Origin: Pseudomonas sp. 7SR1
GTDB lineage: Bacteria; Pseudomonadota; Gammaproteobacteria; Pseudomonadales; Pseudomonadaceae
Assembly (NCBI RefSeq): GCF_900156465.1
Contig: NZ_LT707064.1
Span: 1,710,001-1,774,000, forward strand
Length of the DNA stretch: 64,000 bases
Direction: 5' to 3'
Shown: in pieces, positions 26,115 through 36,006 of the stretch
Position numbering within the stretch: the first letter of the stretch is position 1
Layout of the letters: each line of letters starts with the position of its first letter
The notes under the pieces: model-generated
The model's input: the letters and a program-made list of their open reading frames with translations, nothing else
What the model was told of the DNA's origin: nothing
Databases searched by the model: none
Program-made: the position numbers and the translations under genes

Positions 26115-29100
26115 AAGCGTTTTTCAGTTTTATGATCCGCTGGGTCATCCCGTTGCTGGGGCTGATCGCCCTGAGCCTGATCATCTGGTTCGTGGGCCCG
26201 CTGCTGGACTGGCTGGTGCCCGAAGGCCGGCGTTGGGCATTGATCATCCTGGTGTTCGCGGTGTGGATCGCCTATCGGGTGTTGCGCATCATCCAGGCCC
26301 GCCGGCAGGCCGCCGAAGTCATGCGCAGCCTGGCCGCGCAAACGCCGCCCGACCCCACCAGTATCGCCACTGCCGAAGAGCTCGAAACCCTGCGCCAGCG
26401 CATGGACGAAGCCTTGGCGCTGCTCAAGAAAGCCAAGCTTGGGGGCGACGAGCGTCGCAACCTCTACGAGCTGCCGTGGTACGTGATCATCGGCCCGCCG
26501 GGTTCGGGCAAGACCACCGCCCTGGTCAACTCGGGGCTGCATTTCCCGTTGGCCGCGCAACTGGGCGCCGGTGCGGTGCGCGGTGTCGGTGGCACGCGCA
26601 ATTGCGACTGGTGGTTCACCGACGAGGCCGTGTTGCTCGACACCGCCGGGCGCTATACCACCCAGGACAGCGATGCCACCGTCGACAAGGCGGCATGGCT
26701 GGGCTTTCTGGGCCTGCTGAAAAAGCAGCGCGCCCGTCGCCCGATCGACGGTGCCTTCATCGCCATCAGCCTCTCCGACCTGCTGCTGGGCAGCGACGCC
26801 GAGCGCGCCGCCCATGCCGCGGCGATCCGGTTGCGCATCCAGGAGCTGTACACCCAGCTGGGGGTGCGCTTCCCGGTCTACCTCATGTTGACCAAGCTCG
26901 ACCTGGTGCCGGGGTTCATGGAGTTTTTCGACACCCTGAGCAAGGAAGAACGCGCCCAGGTCTGGGGCATGACCTTTGCCCTGGACGATGGCAAGAGCAA
27001 CGACAGCCCGCTGGCCCACCTGCAAAGCGAATTCGCCGGCCTGGAGCAGCGCCTCAACGACCGTCTGGTAGAGCGCCTGCAGCAGGAGCGCGATCCGGCG
27101 CGACGCGACCTGATCTATGGCTTCCCGCAACAGTTCGGCGCCCTGAAGGATTGCCTGCAAAGCTTCCTCGAAGGGGTGTTCAAGCCCAATGCTTTCGAAG
27201 AGCGCGTGTTGCTGCGTGGGGTGTATTTCACCAGCGGTACCCAGGAAGGCAGCCCGATCGATCGACTGATCGGCTCCATGGCCCAGAGCATGAACCTGGA
27301 CCGCCAGCATCTGGCGCGCCAGACCGGTACCGGGCGCAGTTACTTCATCGAGAAGCTCTTCACCGCCGTGGCCTTCGCCGAGCGTGGGCTGGTGGGCGTC
27401 GACCCCAAGGTCGAGCGCCGGCGCAAGTGGATCGCCCGGGGCGTGCTGGCTAGCACCGTGGTGCTGGTGCTGGTGGTCGGCACCTTGTGGTGGGTCAGTT
27501 ATCGCGCCAACCAGGCCTATATCGCCCAGGTCGACCAGAAGGTCGCGCCGCTGGGCCAGACGGTGCAGAACCTCAGCCCGGCGCAGCGCGATGTGCTGGC
27601 GGTGCTGCCATTGCTCAACGCCGTGAAACATCTGGCCGACGACGCCCCGAGCTGGGCCGAAGGCCTGGGCCTGTACCAGGGCGACATGCTCGAAGCCGAG
27701 TCCGGCAGTGTCTACCGCAAGCTGCTGATCGCGGTGTTCGCCCCGCGCCTGCTGACGCGCATCGAAGAGCAACTGCACAGCGGCGGCAATTCGGACTTCC
27801 TCTATGAGGGCTTGAAGGCCTACCTGATGCTCGCCGACAACGAGCACTACGATGCCGATTTCATCAAGGCCTGGGTCGCCCTGGACTGGGATCGCAGCCT
27901 GCCGCGAGACCTGCCGGCCGAGCAGCGCCTGGCCTTGGGCGAGCATCTGCAGGCGTTGTTCGAGCGCCGTCCGCCGACCGCGCGCCTGGACCCGCGGCTG
28001 ATCGACGACCTGCGTCGGCAATTGCAACAGCTGCCGGTGGCCCAGCGTGTCTACGACCGGATCAAGCGGCAGAAACTGCCCGACGGCGTACCCGACTTCC
28101 GCATCAACGAAGCCGCCGGGCGCGACGCCGCGCTGGTGTTCAGTCGCAAGAGCGGCAAGCCGCTGGGCGAGCCGTTGAGCGGGTTCTTCACCGTCAAGGG
28201 TTATCGCCAGGGCTTCCTGCTCGCCAGCCTGAGCCAGACCGGCACCCTGGCCGAAGAGCAGTGGGTGCTGGGCTTTGAGCAGGCCGACCAGCAGAACGTC
28301 GCCAGCCTGGCCGCCGATGTGCGTCGCCTGTACTTCGAGGACTACCAGCGGCAATGGGACGCGCTGCTGGCCGATATCGACTTCGTGCCCATCACCAGCG
28401 TGGCCCAGGCCGCCGACGTGTTGCGGGTGATTTCCGGTCCGACGTCGCCCCTGAAAAAACTGCTGGTGGCCGTGGCGAAGGAAACCGACCTGCAACAGCA
28501 CGAGCGCCAGCTGGCCGCCCAAGGCGTGCCCACGGAGGGGGGGGTCGACAAACTCAAGGAACGCCTGGGCAGCCTGCTGGGCCAGGAACAGGCGACCCAG
28601 AGTGCACCGGCGCAAAGCGACGATCCAGTGACCGCGCACTTCGCCGAGCTCAACAGCATCGTCAGCAAGACGGATGGCGAGCCGGCAGCCATCGATGGCC
28701 TGTTGGCCGACATGAACGCCCTGTACGTGCAGGTCAGCGCCATGGTCGGTGCCAGCGGCGACGCGCTGCTCGGTGAAGCCAAGAACCAGGCCGCCGCTGC
28801 GGCCACCCGGGTCAGCCTGAACGCCGAGCGCCAGCCGCCGCTGGTGCAGGGGCTGGTCAAGTCGGTGGTCAACTCCACCACCAACAGCATGATGGGCGGG
28901 GTACGCAATCAACTGAACGCCGCCTGGACCAGCGAAGTGGTGAACATCTATCGCCAGTCCCTGGCGGGGCGTTACCCCATGTCGCCGGGCAGCGCGCGGG
29001 ATGCGACCCTGGATGACTTCGGCCAGTTCTTCGGGGTGGGCGGGGTGATGGACAATTACTTCCGCAAATACCTGCAGCCCTACGTCGACACATCGACGCC

Positions 29101-29611
29101 GACCTGGCGCTGGCAACCGGGCGCCGCCCAGAAGCTCGGCATCGCCCCCGGCGTGCTGCAGACCTTCCAGCGCGCGGCCACCATCCGCGATGCGTTCTTC
29201 CGTTCCGGCGGCACGCAACCGATGGTGCGTTTCGAGCTCAAGCCAGTGGCGATGGATTCCACCATCACCCAGTTCCTGCTGGACCTCGACGGTCAACAGC
29301 TGAGCTACGACCACGGTCCGAGCCGGCCGACCGCCATGCAATGGCCCAACCCCGGCAGCATCGGCGTGGTACGGATTTCCATCATGCCGCCATCGTCCAG
29401 CGGCCGTTCCGGCATCACTCTGGACGGTCCGTGGGCCTGGTTCCGCCTGCTGGAACAATCGGACCTGACGGCTGGCAACTCGCCGGACCGCTTCAACCTG
29501 CGGCTGCGGGTCGATGGCGCCAGCGCCTCCTACGAGCTGCGGGCCAACAGTGCCTTCAACCCGTTCAAGAGCCGGGTACTGAGCGGCTTCAGCCTGCCGG
29601 AGCGGCTATGA
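26111..29611 (+). CDS. tssM: T6SS inner-membrane protein TssM (IcmF)
   Basis: The protein has 1166 residues from a GTG start in a GTGA overlap with tssL. Two N-terminal membrane segments (about 8-32 and 43-58) are followed by a cytoplasmic NTPase-like domain with Walker A GPPGSGKTT near 128-136. A third membrane segment lies near 440-460, and a large periplasmic domain ends in the IcmF C-terminal region. TssM spans the inner membrane and contacts TssL, TssK and TssJ. Confidence 0.97.
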   Translation: MKAFFSFMIRWVIPLLGLIALSLIIWFVGPLLDWLVPEGRRWALIILVFAVWIAYRVLRIIQARRQAAEVMRSLAAQTPPDPTSIATAEELETLRQRMDEALALLKKAKLGGDERRNLYELPWYVIIGPPGSGKTTALVNSGLHFPLAAQLGAGAVRGVGGTRNCDWWFTDEAVLLDTAGRYTTQDSDATVDKAAWLGFLGLLKKQRARRPIDGAFIAISLSDLLLGSDAERAAHAAAIRLRIQELYTQLGVRFPVYLMLTKLDLVPGFMEFFDTLSKEERAQVWGMTFALDDGKSNDSPLAHLQSEFAGLEQRLNDRLVERLQQERDPARRDLIYGFPQQFGALKDCLQSFLEGVFKPNAFEERVLLRGVYFTSGTQEGSPIDRLIGSMAQSMNLDRQHLARQTGTGRSYFIEKLFTAVAFAERGLVGVDPKVERRRKWIARGVLASTVVLVLVVGTLWWVSYRANQAYIAQVDQKVAPLGQTVQNLSPAQRDVLAVLPLLNAVKHLADDAPSWAEGLGLYQGDMLEAESGSVYRKLLIAVFAPRLLTRIEEQLHSGGNSDFLYEGLKAYLMLADNEHYDADFIKAWVALDWDRSLPRDLPAEQRLALGEHLQALFERRPPTARLDPRLIDDLRRQLQQLPVAQRVYDRIKRQKLPDGVPDFRINEAAGRDAALVFSRKSGKPLGEPLSGFFTVKGYRQGFLLASLSQTGTLAEEQWVLGFEQADQQNVASLAADVRRLYFEDYQRQWDALLADIDFVPITSVAQAADVLRVISGPTSPLKKLLVAVAKETDLQQHERQLAAQGVPTEGGVDKLKERLGSLLGQEQATQSAPAQSDDPVTAHFAELNSIVSKTDGEPAAIDGLLADMNALYVQVSAMVGASGDALLGEAKNQAAAAATRVSLNAERQPPLVQGLVKSVVNSTTNSMMGGVRNQLNAAWTSEVVNIYRQSLAGRYPMSPGSARDATLDDFGQFFGVGGVMDNYFRKYLQPYVDTSTPTWRWQPGAAQKLGIAPGVLQTFQRAATIRDAFFRSGGTQPMVRFELKPVAMDSTITQFLLDLDGQQLSYDHGPSRPTAMQWPNPGSIGVVRISIMPPSSSGRSGITLDGPWAWFRLLEQSDLTAGNSPDRFNLRLRVDGASASYELRANSAFNPFKSRVLSGFSLPERL

Positions 29612-30261
29612 GTACACCGGGCTTCTATGGAAAGTTGGCCAGCCGGGGGGACTTCGTCAGCCGTGGCTTGCCCCAGAGCTTCATCGCCCCGTGGGACTCC
29701 TGGCTGGCGGCGGGGCTGCTCGCCAGCCAGACCAGCCTTGGCGAGCGCTGGCTGGACGCCTATCTGGTCAGCCCGCTGTGGCGCTTCATGGTCGCGCCGG
29801 GCGTATGCGGGCCGGAGGCGGCCGTGGGCGTGGTGATGCCCAGCATCGACCGGGTCGGCCGCTATTTCCCCTTGACGGTGGCGGTGCTGCTGGAACCCGA
29901 CGCCGATCCGGCGTCGGTGGTGGGTGGTGCGGACGAGTGGTTCGAGCGGGTGGAAAACCTGCTGTTGAGCACCCTGAACGTGGAGGCCAGTTTCGAGGCT
30001 TTCGGCACGGAGCTGGAAAGCCTGGGCAGCCCTGCGTATCGAACGCGCCTGCCGAGCAGCCAGTTCGCCAGCCTGCATCGCTTCGATGCCACCGACCCAC
30101 AGGCGCGCATGACCGCGCTCGCCGAGTCGGCCTGCGAAGGCACAAGCCTGTGGTGGGGGCAGGGTTCGGAGCGCATCGCGCCCGGTTTGATGCGGTGTCG
30201 GGGCCTGCCGGCTGCCGCCGATTTCGCGCAATTTTTGCTCGGCCAAGAAGGTGTTGTGTAG
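29608..30261 (+). CDS. tagF: T6SS post-translational repressor TagF
   Basis: The ATG at 29608 overlaps the tssM stop (ATGA) and gives 217 residues beginning MSTPGFYGKLASRGDFVSRGLP, the TagF N-terminal pattern. The frame is open further upstream inside tssM, but that part is not family sequence. In P. aeruginosa TagF blocks H1-T6SS assembly independently of phosphorylation. The gene is followed directly by pppA (TAG then ATG). Confidence 0.93.
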   Translation: MSTPGFYGKLASRGDFVSRGLPQSFIAPWDSWLAAGLLASQTSLGERWLDAYLVSPLWRFMVAPGVCGPEAAVGVVMPSIDRVGRYFPLTVAVLLEPDADPASVVGGADEWFERVENLLLSTLNVEASFEAFGTELESLGSPAYRTRLPSSQFASLHRFDATDPQARMTALAESACEGTSLWWGQGSERIAPGLMRCRGLPAAADFAQFLLGQEGVV

Positions 30262-30993
30262 ATGCGTCCAAGTGCTGGGAAAGCATTCAAGTCTGCAAGC
30301 AAGAGCCATGTCGGCATGGTCCGCCAGGTCAATGAAGACGCCTGCCTGGACCTGCCGGAAAACGGCCTCTGGGTGGTGGCCGATGGCATGGGCGGGCACG
30401 CCGCGGGCGATTACGTCAGCAGCCTGATCGTCGACAGTCTGCGATCCATTGCCGTGGGCCGCTCCCTGGATGAATACGTCGCGGCGCTGCAGAGCGATCT
30501 GCTGCGGGTCAACGCCGCCGTGCGCGAAGAAACCGCCAACCGCGGCGTCACCATGATGGGCAGCACCGTCGTGGTACTGGCCACCCGAGACCTGCGCGGC
30601 ATGTGCCTGTGGGCCGGTGACAGCCGCTTGTATCGCCTGCGCGACGGGGTGCTCGAAGGCATCTCCCGGGACCACAGCTACGTCCAGGACCTGCAGGACA
30701 GTGGCCTGCTCAGCGAAGCCGAAGCCCGGGTCCATCCCCGGGCCAACGTGGTCACCCGGGCCATCGGGGTCGAGGCGCAGTTGAAGCTGGCGCTGGTCGA
30801 ACTGCTGCTGGTGCCCGGCGACAGTTACCTGCTGTGCAGCGACGGGCTGACCAAGACCGTCGAGGACGATGAGATCCGCGAAGTGCTGAACCACGACGAC
30901 CCCGGCGAAATTGCCAGCAGCCTGGTGTCCCTGGGCCTGATGCGCGGTGCGCCGGACAATATCACCGTGGTGGTCGTGAAGGTGCCGTCATGA
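30262..30993 (+). CDS. pppA: PP2C-type protein phosphatase PppA
   Basis: This 243-residue protein has PP2C motifs in order: RQVNEDAC near residue 21, VVADGMGGHAAGDYVS near 38-53, GSTVVVL, WAGDSRLYRLRDG, SRDHSYVQDL, LCSDGLTKTVED and APDNITVVVV. The metal-binding aspartates are present. It dephosphorylates Fha and opposes PpkA in the cytoplasm. It overlaps ppkA by 4 bp. Confidence 0.96.
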   Translation: MRPSAGKAFKSASKSHVGMVRQVNEDACLDLPENGLWVVADGMGGHAAGDYVSSLIVDSLRSIAVGRSLDEYVAALQSDLLRVNAAVREETANRGVTMMGSTVVVLATRDLRGMCLWAGDSRLYRLRDGVLEGISRDHSYVQDLQDSGLLSEAEARVHPRANVVTRAIGVEAQLKLALVELLLVPGDSYLLCSDGLTKTVEDDEIREVLNHDDPGEIASSLVSLGLMRGAPDNITVVVVKVPS

Positions 30994-33900
30994 GTTCCGT
31001 GTTGAATATCCAGATCCCCGGCTACGACATCGAAGGGGAGATCGGCGAAGGCGCCATGGCGAGTGTCTACCTGGCGACCCAGCGATCCCTGGAACGCAAG
31101 GTGGCATTGAAAGTCATGGCCGCGGCACTGGCCGCCGACCCGACGTTCTGCGAGCGCTTCCTGCGCGAAGGCAAGACCCTGGCCCGCCTGTCGCACCCTC
31201 ACACGGTCACCATCCATGACATCGGCAACGTCGGTGAGCTGTATTACATGGCGATGGAGTACCTGCCCAACGGCACGCTCAAGGAGCGCATCGCCGCCGG
31301 CCTTTCGCCGGAGCAGGGGCTGGCCTATATCCGCCAGATCGCTTCCGCGCTGGGCTATGCCCATGGGCTGGGCCTGGTGCACCGCGACGTCAAGCCGGCC
31401 AACATCCTGTTCCGCGCCGACGGCACGGCGGTGCTCTCGGACTTCGGCATCGCCAAGTCACTGGACGACCGCACCCAGTTCACCCAGGCCGGTTTCGCCG
31501 TGGGCACACCCAGCTACATGAGCCCGGAACAGGCTCGCGGACAGGACATCGACGGCCGCGCCGACCTGTATGCCCTGGGCGTGGTGCTGTATGAAATCCT
31601 CGTCGGCAAACTGCCCTATACCGGCAACGACGCGCTGTCCACGGCACTGGCCCACCTGACCGAACCGCTGCCGGAACTGCCGGTGCATCACGGCCGGTAC
31701 CAGGACGTGCTGCGCAAGCTGCTGGCGAAGGATCCGGCGGAGCGCTTCCCGGATGCGGCCGCCTTGCTGCGGGCCCTGGACAACCTGCCGCCGGAGTCCG
31801 ACGCGACCTTGATCCGGCCTTTGCCGCTGCCGGTGTCGACGAAGCCTGTGGGGGATGACCTGGCCGGCCTGACGCCGATGTCCATTGACATCCCGAGCGG
31901 CCCGGTGCCGCCCTCGTCCCAGGCTCAACCCCAGGCCAGGCCGGTTCCACCGCCGGTGAGCCCGTCGCGATCGGCGGTTTCGCCGCCGCGCAAGACCCCG
32001 GTATTCGCCCTGGCCGCCGTGGCGGTGGCCGTGGCGCTGGCATTGGGCGGCGCGGGTTATTGGTGGCTGTCCGGCGACAGCGGCCAGGCCAGCAAGCCGC
32101 CGCTTGCTTCCGGTTCATCGGCCACGAAACCGCCGGCCAAGACCCCCGACGTGCCACCGGCGAAAGCCCCCGATGCCTCACCGGCCCAGCCTCCCGTGAC
32201 GCCCCCAGTGAATCCGCCCGTGGCGAACCAGGCCGATGGCGGCCAGCGGCCGTTGTTGATGGCTGGCAAGAAAACCCTGTTCCAGCGGGTACTGAGCAAG
32301 CCGGGCGCGACCCTGGTCGATGAGCCGGGTGCCGCGCCGGGCAAGGCGCTGCCGGCGTTTTCCGTGTTGTATGTCTACCAGCGCAAGGACGTCGATGGCA
32401 GTCCGTGGGTACGGGTGGGCGCCGCCACGGACGGACGCAGCGATGGCTGGCTGCCGGCCGCCCAGGTCAGCGACTGGAAGCAGAGCCTGGTGCTCAAGTT
32501 CACCGAGCGTTCGGGCCGCGCGCCGGTCATGTTCCTGCGTCAGCCCGGTGAAGTGGAGAAGCTGCTGGCGAACCCGACGAACGCCAGGAACGTCCTGCTC
32601 AAGGCCCAGCAGAACCGCGAGGACAACCAGCAAGTGTTGGCCCTGGAACCGGCCGCCAGTGCGGTGCCGCAGAATCAGTTCTACCTGTTGCCGATCTTCG
32701 ATTCCCGCGAGAGCTTCGATGAAAACGGCCAGCCGGTGCAGTTGTTGAACGTGGCCTCCATCGACCCGGGCAACACGCCCCGCGCCTCGACCAACACCCC
32801 GATCACCACGGCCAACGCCGATGCGTTCCGTACCGCCGTGGTGCTGGTGGTGGACACCACCGTGTCCATGCAGCCCTACATCGACCAGGTTCGCGACGTG
32901 GTCCATCAACTGCAGACCCGTATCGCCGAACGGGGCGAGCTGGACAGCGTCAGCTTCGGCATGGTGGGTTTCCGCAGCAGCGTCAAGAAGACCCCGGGCC
33001 TGGAATACGTCGCCAAGACCCTCATCACCCTGGAGCAGGGGCGCGACCCGCAACGTTTCATGGATCTGGCGCGGCAGGTCAAGGCTTCCACGGTATCGAG
33101 CCATTCGTTCAACGAGGACGCGTTTGCCGGTGTCATGGAAGCGGTGGAAGGCATGGACTGGTCCGGCTACGGCGGGCGCCTGATCCTGTTGGTCACCGAC
33201 GCCGGTGCCTTGCGCAAGAACGACCCGTTCGCCGCCACCCAGATGAACGAGGCCGAAGTGCGCCAGGCGGCCCTGGGCAAGCAGATCAAGATCTACGCCC
33301 TGCACCTGCTCAGCGACGCCGGCAAGAAAACCCACGCCGGCGCCCAGAGCCAGTACCGCATCCTGACGGCCGACGCCAACCCGCAGATCGGCGACCTGTA
33401 CATCCCCGTGCCTGGAGCCGATGTGCGCAAGTTCGGCGAGCGCGTGGACGAGATCGGTTCGGTGTTCGCCGACCTGGTGCACCAGGTGCGCAGCAACAAG
33501 CCGCAAAGCGTACCGATGTTGAGTGCCGCGCCGAGCCTGGCCGACAAGTCGGCAGCGGTGGGCTATGCGATGCACATGGATTTCCTGGGCCGCAAGGCCG
33601 CCAGCCAGGCGCCACAGCTGGTCAGCGCCTGGACCGCTGACCGCGACCTGACCAATCCGGCGCTGCCGGCGTTCCAGGTCTGCGTGATGCTGACCAAGCT
33701 GCAACTCAACGACCTGCAGCAGTCGCTGAAGCTGATCGTCGACGCGGCTCGCAAGACCCAGCGTTCGCCCAAGGACTTCTTCCAGGAAATCGCCAGCGCC
33801 AGTGCCTACATGAGCCGCGACCCGTCGGCCTTGCGCAAGGGTGGCAACCTGGCCGATGGCGGGATTCTCGGCGAGTACCTGGAAGGGCTGCCGTACCGCA

Positions 33901-34094
33901 GCAAGTCGCTGAACATGACCCAGGATCTGTGGCTGTCGTTGAGCGTGGCCGAGCAGGAAGATTTCATCGATGAGCTGGATTCCAAGATCCGCCTCTACGA
34001 GACCTTCCACAACGACCTGGCGAACTGGGTACGGTTCGGCGATGCCGAGCCGGGCGATGCCTTGTACCGTGTTCCGCTGTCGACGCTGCCGTGA
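30990..34094 (+). CDS. ppkA: Membrane Ser/Thr kinase PpkA with periplasmic VWA region
   Basis: The protein has 1034 residues. The kinase domain at about 8-270 has the glycine loop GEGAMASVY, the VALKVM lysine, HRDVKPANILF and SDFGIAK. A Pro-rich stretch follows, then one membrane segment near 335-357. The periplasmic part holds a VWA-like domain with VVDTTVSMQPYIDQ near 615. PpkA dimerises on a signal from TagQRST and phosphorylates Fha, which starts T6SS assembly. The start lies in an ATGA overlap with pppA. Confidence 0.97.
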   Translation: MSSVLNIQIPGYDIEGEIGEGAMASVYLATQRSLERKVALKVMAAALAADPTFCERFLREGKTLARLSHPHTVTIHDIGNVGELYYMAMEYLPNGTLKERIAAGLSPEQGLAYIRQIASALGYAHGLGLVHRDVKPANILFRADGTAVLSDFGIAKSLDDRTQFTQAGFAVGTPSYMSPEQARGQDIDGRADLYALGVVLYEILVGKLPYTGNDALSTALAHLTEPLPELPVHHGRYQDVLRKLLAKDPAERFPDAAALLRALDNLPPESDATLIRPLPLPVSTKPVGDDLAGLTPMSIDIPSGPVPPSSQAQPQARPVPPPVSPSRSAVSPPRKTPVFALAAVAVAVALALGGAGYWWLSGDSGQASKPPLASGSSATKPPAKTPDVPPAKAPDASPAQPPVTPPVNPPVANQADGGQRPLLMAGKKTLFQRVLSKPGATLVDEPGAAPGKALPAFSVLYVYQRKDVDGSPWVRVGAATDGRSDGWLPAAQVSDWKQSLVLKFTERSGRAPVMFLRQPGEVEKLLANPTNARNVLLKAQQNREDNQQVLALEPAASAVPQNQFYLLPIFDSRESFDENGQPVQLLNVASIDPGNTPRASTNTPITTANADAFRTAVVLVVDTTVSMQPYIDQVRDVVHQLQTRIAERGELDSVSFGMVGFRSSVKKTPGLEYVAKTLITLEQGRDPQRFMDLARQVKASTVSSHSFNEDAFAGVMEAVEGMDWSGYGGRLILLVTDAGALRKNDPFAATQMNEAEVRQAALGKQIKIYALHLLSDAGKKTHAGAQSQYRILTADANPQIGDLYIPVPGADVRKFGERVDEIGSVFADLVHQVRSNKPQSVPMLSAAPSLADKSAAVGYAMHMDFLGRKAASQAPQLVSAWTADRDLTNPALPAFQVCVMLTKLQLNDLQQSLKLIVDAARKTQRSPKDFFQEIASASAYMSRDPSALRKGGNLADGGILGEYLEGLPYRSKSLNMTQDLWLSLSVAEQEDFIDELDSKIRLYETFHNDLANWVRFGDAEPGDALYRVPLSTLP

Positions 34095-34810
34095 TGCTGA
34101 CCCTGAACGCCGTGCACAAGAGCCGGGGCACCGGCAGCCAGCGCTACAGCCTGGTAATTGGGAGGCTGCACCTGCGTGCCGGTGAACAATTGGCGGTGGT
34201 CGGTCCCAGTGGCTGCGGCAAAAGCACGTTGCTGGACTTGCTGGCGCTGGTGCTGGCGCCGGACCAGGCCGGGCAGTTCGACTTCGCGCCCGGCAATATG
34301 TCGCTGGATATCGGCAAACTGTGGCGTGGGTCGCAACAGGACACCTTGGCTGAGCTGCGCAGTCGTCACCTGGGCTATGTTCTGCAGACCGGTGGCCTGC
34401 TGGGCTTCCTGAACGTACGCGGCAACATCGAGTTATCGCGCAAACTGCTGGGCTTGAAGGATGACGGCAGCGTGACGCGCCTGGCCGAAAAACTGGACAT
34501 AGCCGACCAACTGGACAAGAAGCCGGCGGACCTCTCCGTGGGCCAGCGCCAGCGGGTCAGTTGCGCGCGCGCCCTGGCCCACGGCCCGCGCCTGTTGTTG
34601 GCGGACGAACCGACCGCTGCCCTCGACCCCTTGAACGCAGAGCGAGTCATGCAGTTGCTGGTGTCCCAGGCCCGTGACAGCGGCGTGTGCTGTGTCGTCG
34701 CCACCCACGACGAAGCCTTGGCCCGGGCCAGCGGTCTGCAGGTACGGCGTATCAGTTGCCGTCGCGACACGGACGGCGGCGTGACCGCCACCCTCGGGGA
34801 GGCTTGCTGA
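34094..34810 (+). CDS. tagT: TagT, ATP-binding subunit of the TagST ABC transporter
   Basis: This 238-residue protein has Walker A GPSGCGKST near residue 36, the signature LSVGQRQRVSCARAL, and Walker B LLLADEPTAALDP. It is LolD-like. With the permease TagS it forms an inner-membrane complex needed for PpkA activation in P. aeruginosa; its substrate is unknown. The ATG at 34094 overlaps the ppkA stop by one base (TGATG). A GTG three bases upstream is also possible. Confidence 0.94.
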   Translation: MLTLNAVHKSRGTGSQRYSLVIGRLHLRAGEQLAVVGPSGCGKSTLLDLLALVLAPDQAGQFDFAPGNMSLDIGKLWRGSQQDTLAELRSRHLGYVLQTGGLLGFLNVRGNIELSRKLLGLKDDGSVTRLAEKLDIADQLDKKPADLSVGQRQRVSCARALAHGPRLLLADEPTAALDPLNAERVMQLLVSQARDSGVCCVVATHDEALARASGLQVRRISCRRDTDGGVTATLGEAC

Positions 34811-36006
34811 TGCGCGGCGCGCTGGTGGCTTCCCTGGCCTGGCAGGATTACCGCAACGATGCCTGGCTGTCGGCGTGCTCGGTGCTGGCGCTGGTGGCCG
34901 TGGTGGCGCCGTTGCTGGTGCTGTTCGGCCTCAAGTTCGGCCTGGTCACCAGCCTGACCGAACGCCTGCAGAACGATCCGGCCACCCGGGAAATCATCCC
35001 TCTGGGCGGTGGCCGGTTCAGCGCCGCTTTCATCGAACAATTGAGCCAGCGCGGTGACGTGGCCTTTGCCTTGCCGCGAACCCGGCAGATCGCCGCCACG
35101 GCGGACTTGAGCAGTGCCACGGCGGGCGTCACCGTCGAGATGATACCCACCGCCGCCAACGATCCCTTGCTGGAGCGCCTGCCGCTGCCACAAGGACTGG
35201 ACCAGGTGGTGCTCAGCCAGACCGCGGCCGAGAAGCTCGGTGCCAGGGCAGGTGATTGGTTGCAGGCCAGTTTCGGCCGGCAGGTGGCCGGTCGCAGCGA
35301 GGCGCAGCGCACGCGGGTCCAGGTGCTGCACGTGCTGCCCCTGGAGGCCTTTGCCCGGGATGGCCTGTTTGCGCCACTGGCCTTGCTGGAGGCGGCCGAG
35401 GACTACCGCGACGGTCGTGCCGTAGCCGCGTTCGGCTGGCCCGGCGATGCGGTGGGCGTGGCCGAGCAGCGGGTGTACCCGGCATTCCGCCTGTATGCCC
35501 GCAGCCTCGGCGACGTGGAGCCGCTGCGTCAGTACTTCGCCGCGCAGAACCTGCTGGTGGCCACCCAGGCCCAGGCCATCGCACAAGTGCAATCGCTGAG
35601 TCGCAATCTGTCGATCGTGTTCTGGATCATCGCCGGCTTGGCCCTGGCCGGGGCATTCGCGGCGATCTTCGCCGGAGCGCTGGCGGCGGTCGAGCGCAAG
35701 CGTCGGGAGCTGTCGGTGCTGCGCCTGCTGGGAGTCTCCACCGCGGCGCTGTTGTTGTTCGTAGTGCTGCAGGCGCTCTACAGCGCCACGTTTGCGGCCT
35801 TGCTCAGCGCCGGCCTGTATGGCCTGGCGCAGTCGGGCCTCAATTATCTGTTTGCGCAGATGCCGGGCGAGTACGCCAGCCATCTGCTGGTGCGTCACTA
35901 CATCCTGGCCCTGGTGGCCGTGCTCGGCACCAGTGCCTTGGCGGCGGCGTGCGGCGGCTGGCGGGTGGCGCGCATCCAGGCATCTGAAGGAATCCGCGAT
36001 GTATAA
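34810..36006 (+). CDS. tagS: TagS, permease subunit of the TagST ABC transporter
   Basis: This 398-residue protein has an N-terminal membrane segment (about 20-45), a large periplasmic domain (about 50-270), and three C-terminal membrane segments with the FtsX-like pattern AAVERKRRELSVLRLLGVS. It is the LolC/E-like permease of TagT. The ATG at 34810 overlaps the tagT stop (TGATG), which fixes the start; the frame remains open upstream inside tagT. Confidence 0.93.
   Translation: MRGALVASLAWQDYRNDAWLSACSVLALVAVVAPLLVLFGLKFGLVTSLTERLQNDPATREIIPLGGGRFSAAFIEQLSQRGDVAFALPRTRQIAATADLSSATAGVTVEMIPTAANDPLLERLPLPQGLDQVVLSQTAAEKLGARAGDWLQASFGRQVAGRSEAQRTRVQVLHVLPLEAFARDGLFAPLALLEAAEDYRDGRAVAAFGWPGDAVGVAEQRVYPAFRLYARSLGDVEPLRQYFAAQNLLVATQAQAIAQVQSLSRNLSIVFWIIAGLALAGAFAAIFAGALAAVERKRRELSVLRLLGVSTAALLLFVVLQALYSATFAALLSAGLYGLAQSGLNYLFAQMPGEYASHLLVRHYILALVAVLGTSALAAACGGWRVARIQASEGIRDV

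Noticed and set aside
25988..29458. An 1156-codon minus-strand frame opposite tssM, and a 1011-codon frame at 22956-25991
   Set aside because: These are low-stop antisense frames of GC-rich genes, rich in His, Gln, Arg and Ala, with no domain pattern. The plus-strand genes tssJ, tssK, tssL and tssM are certain.
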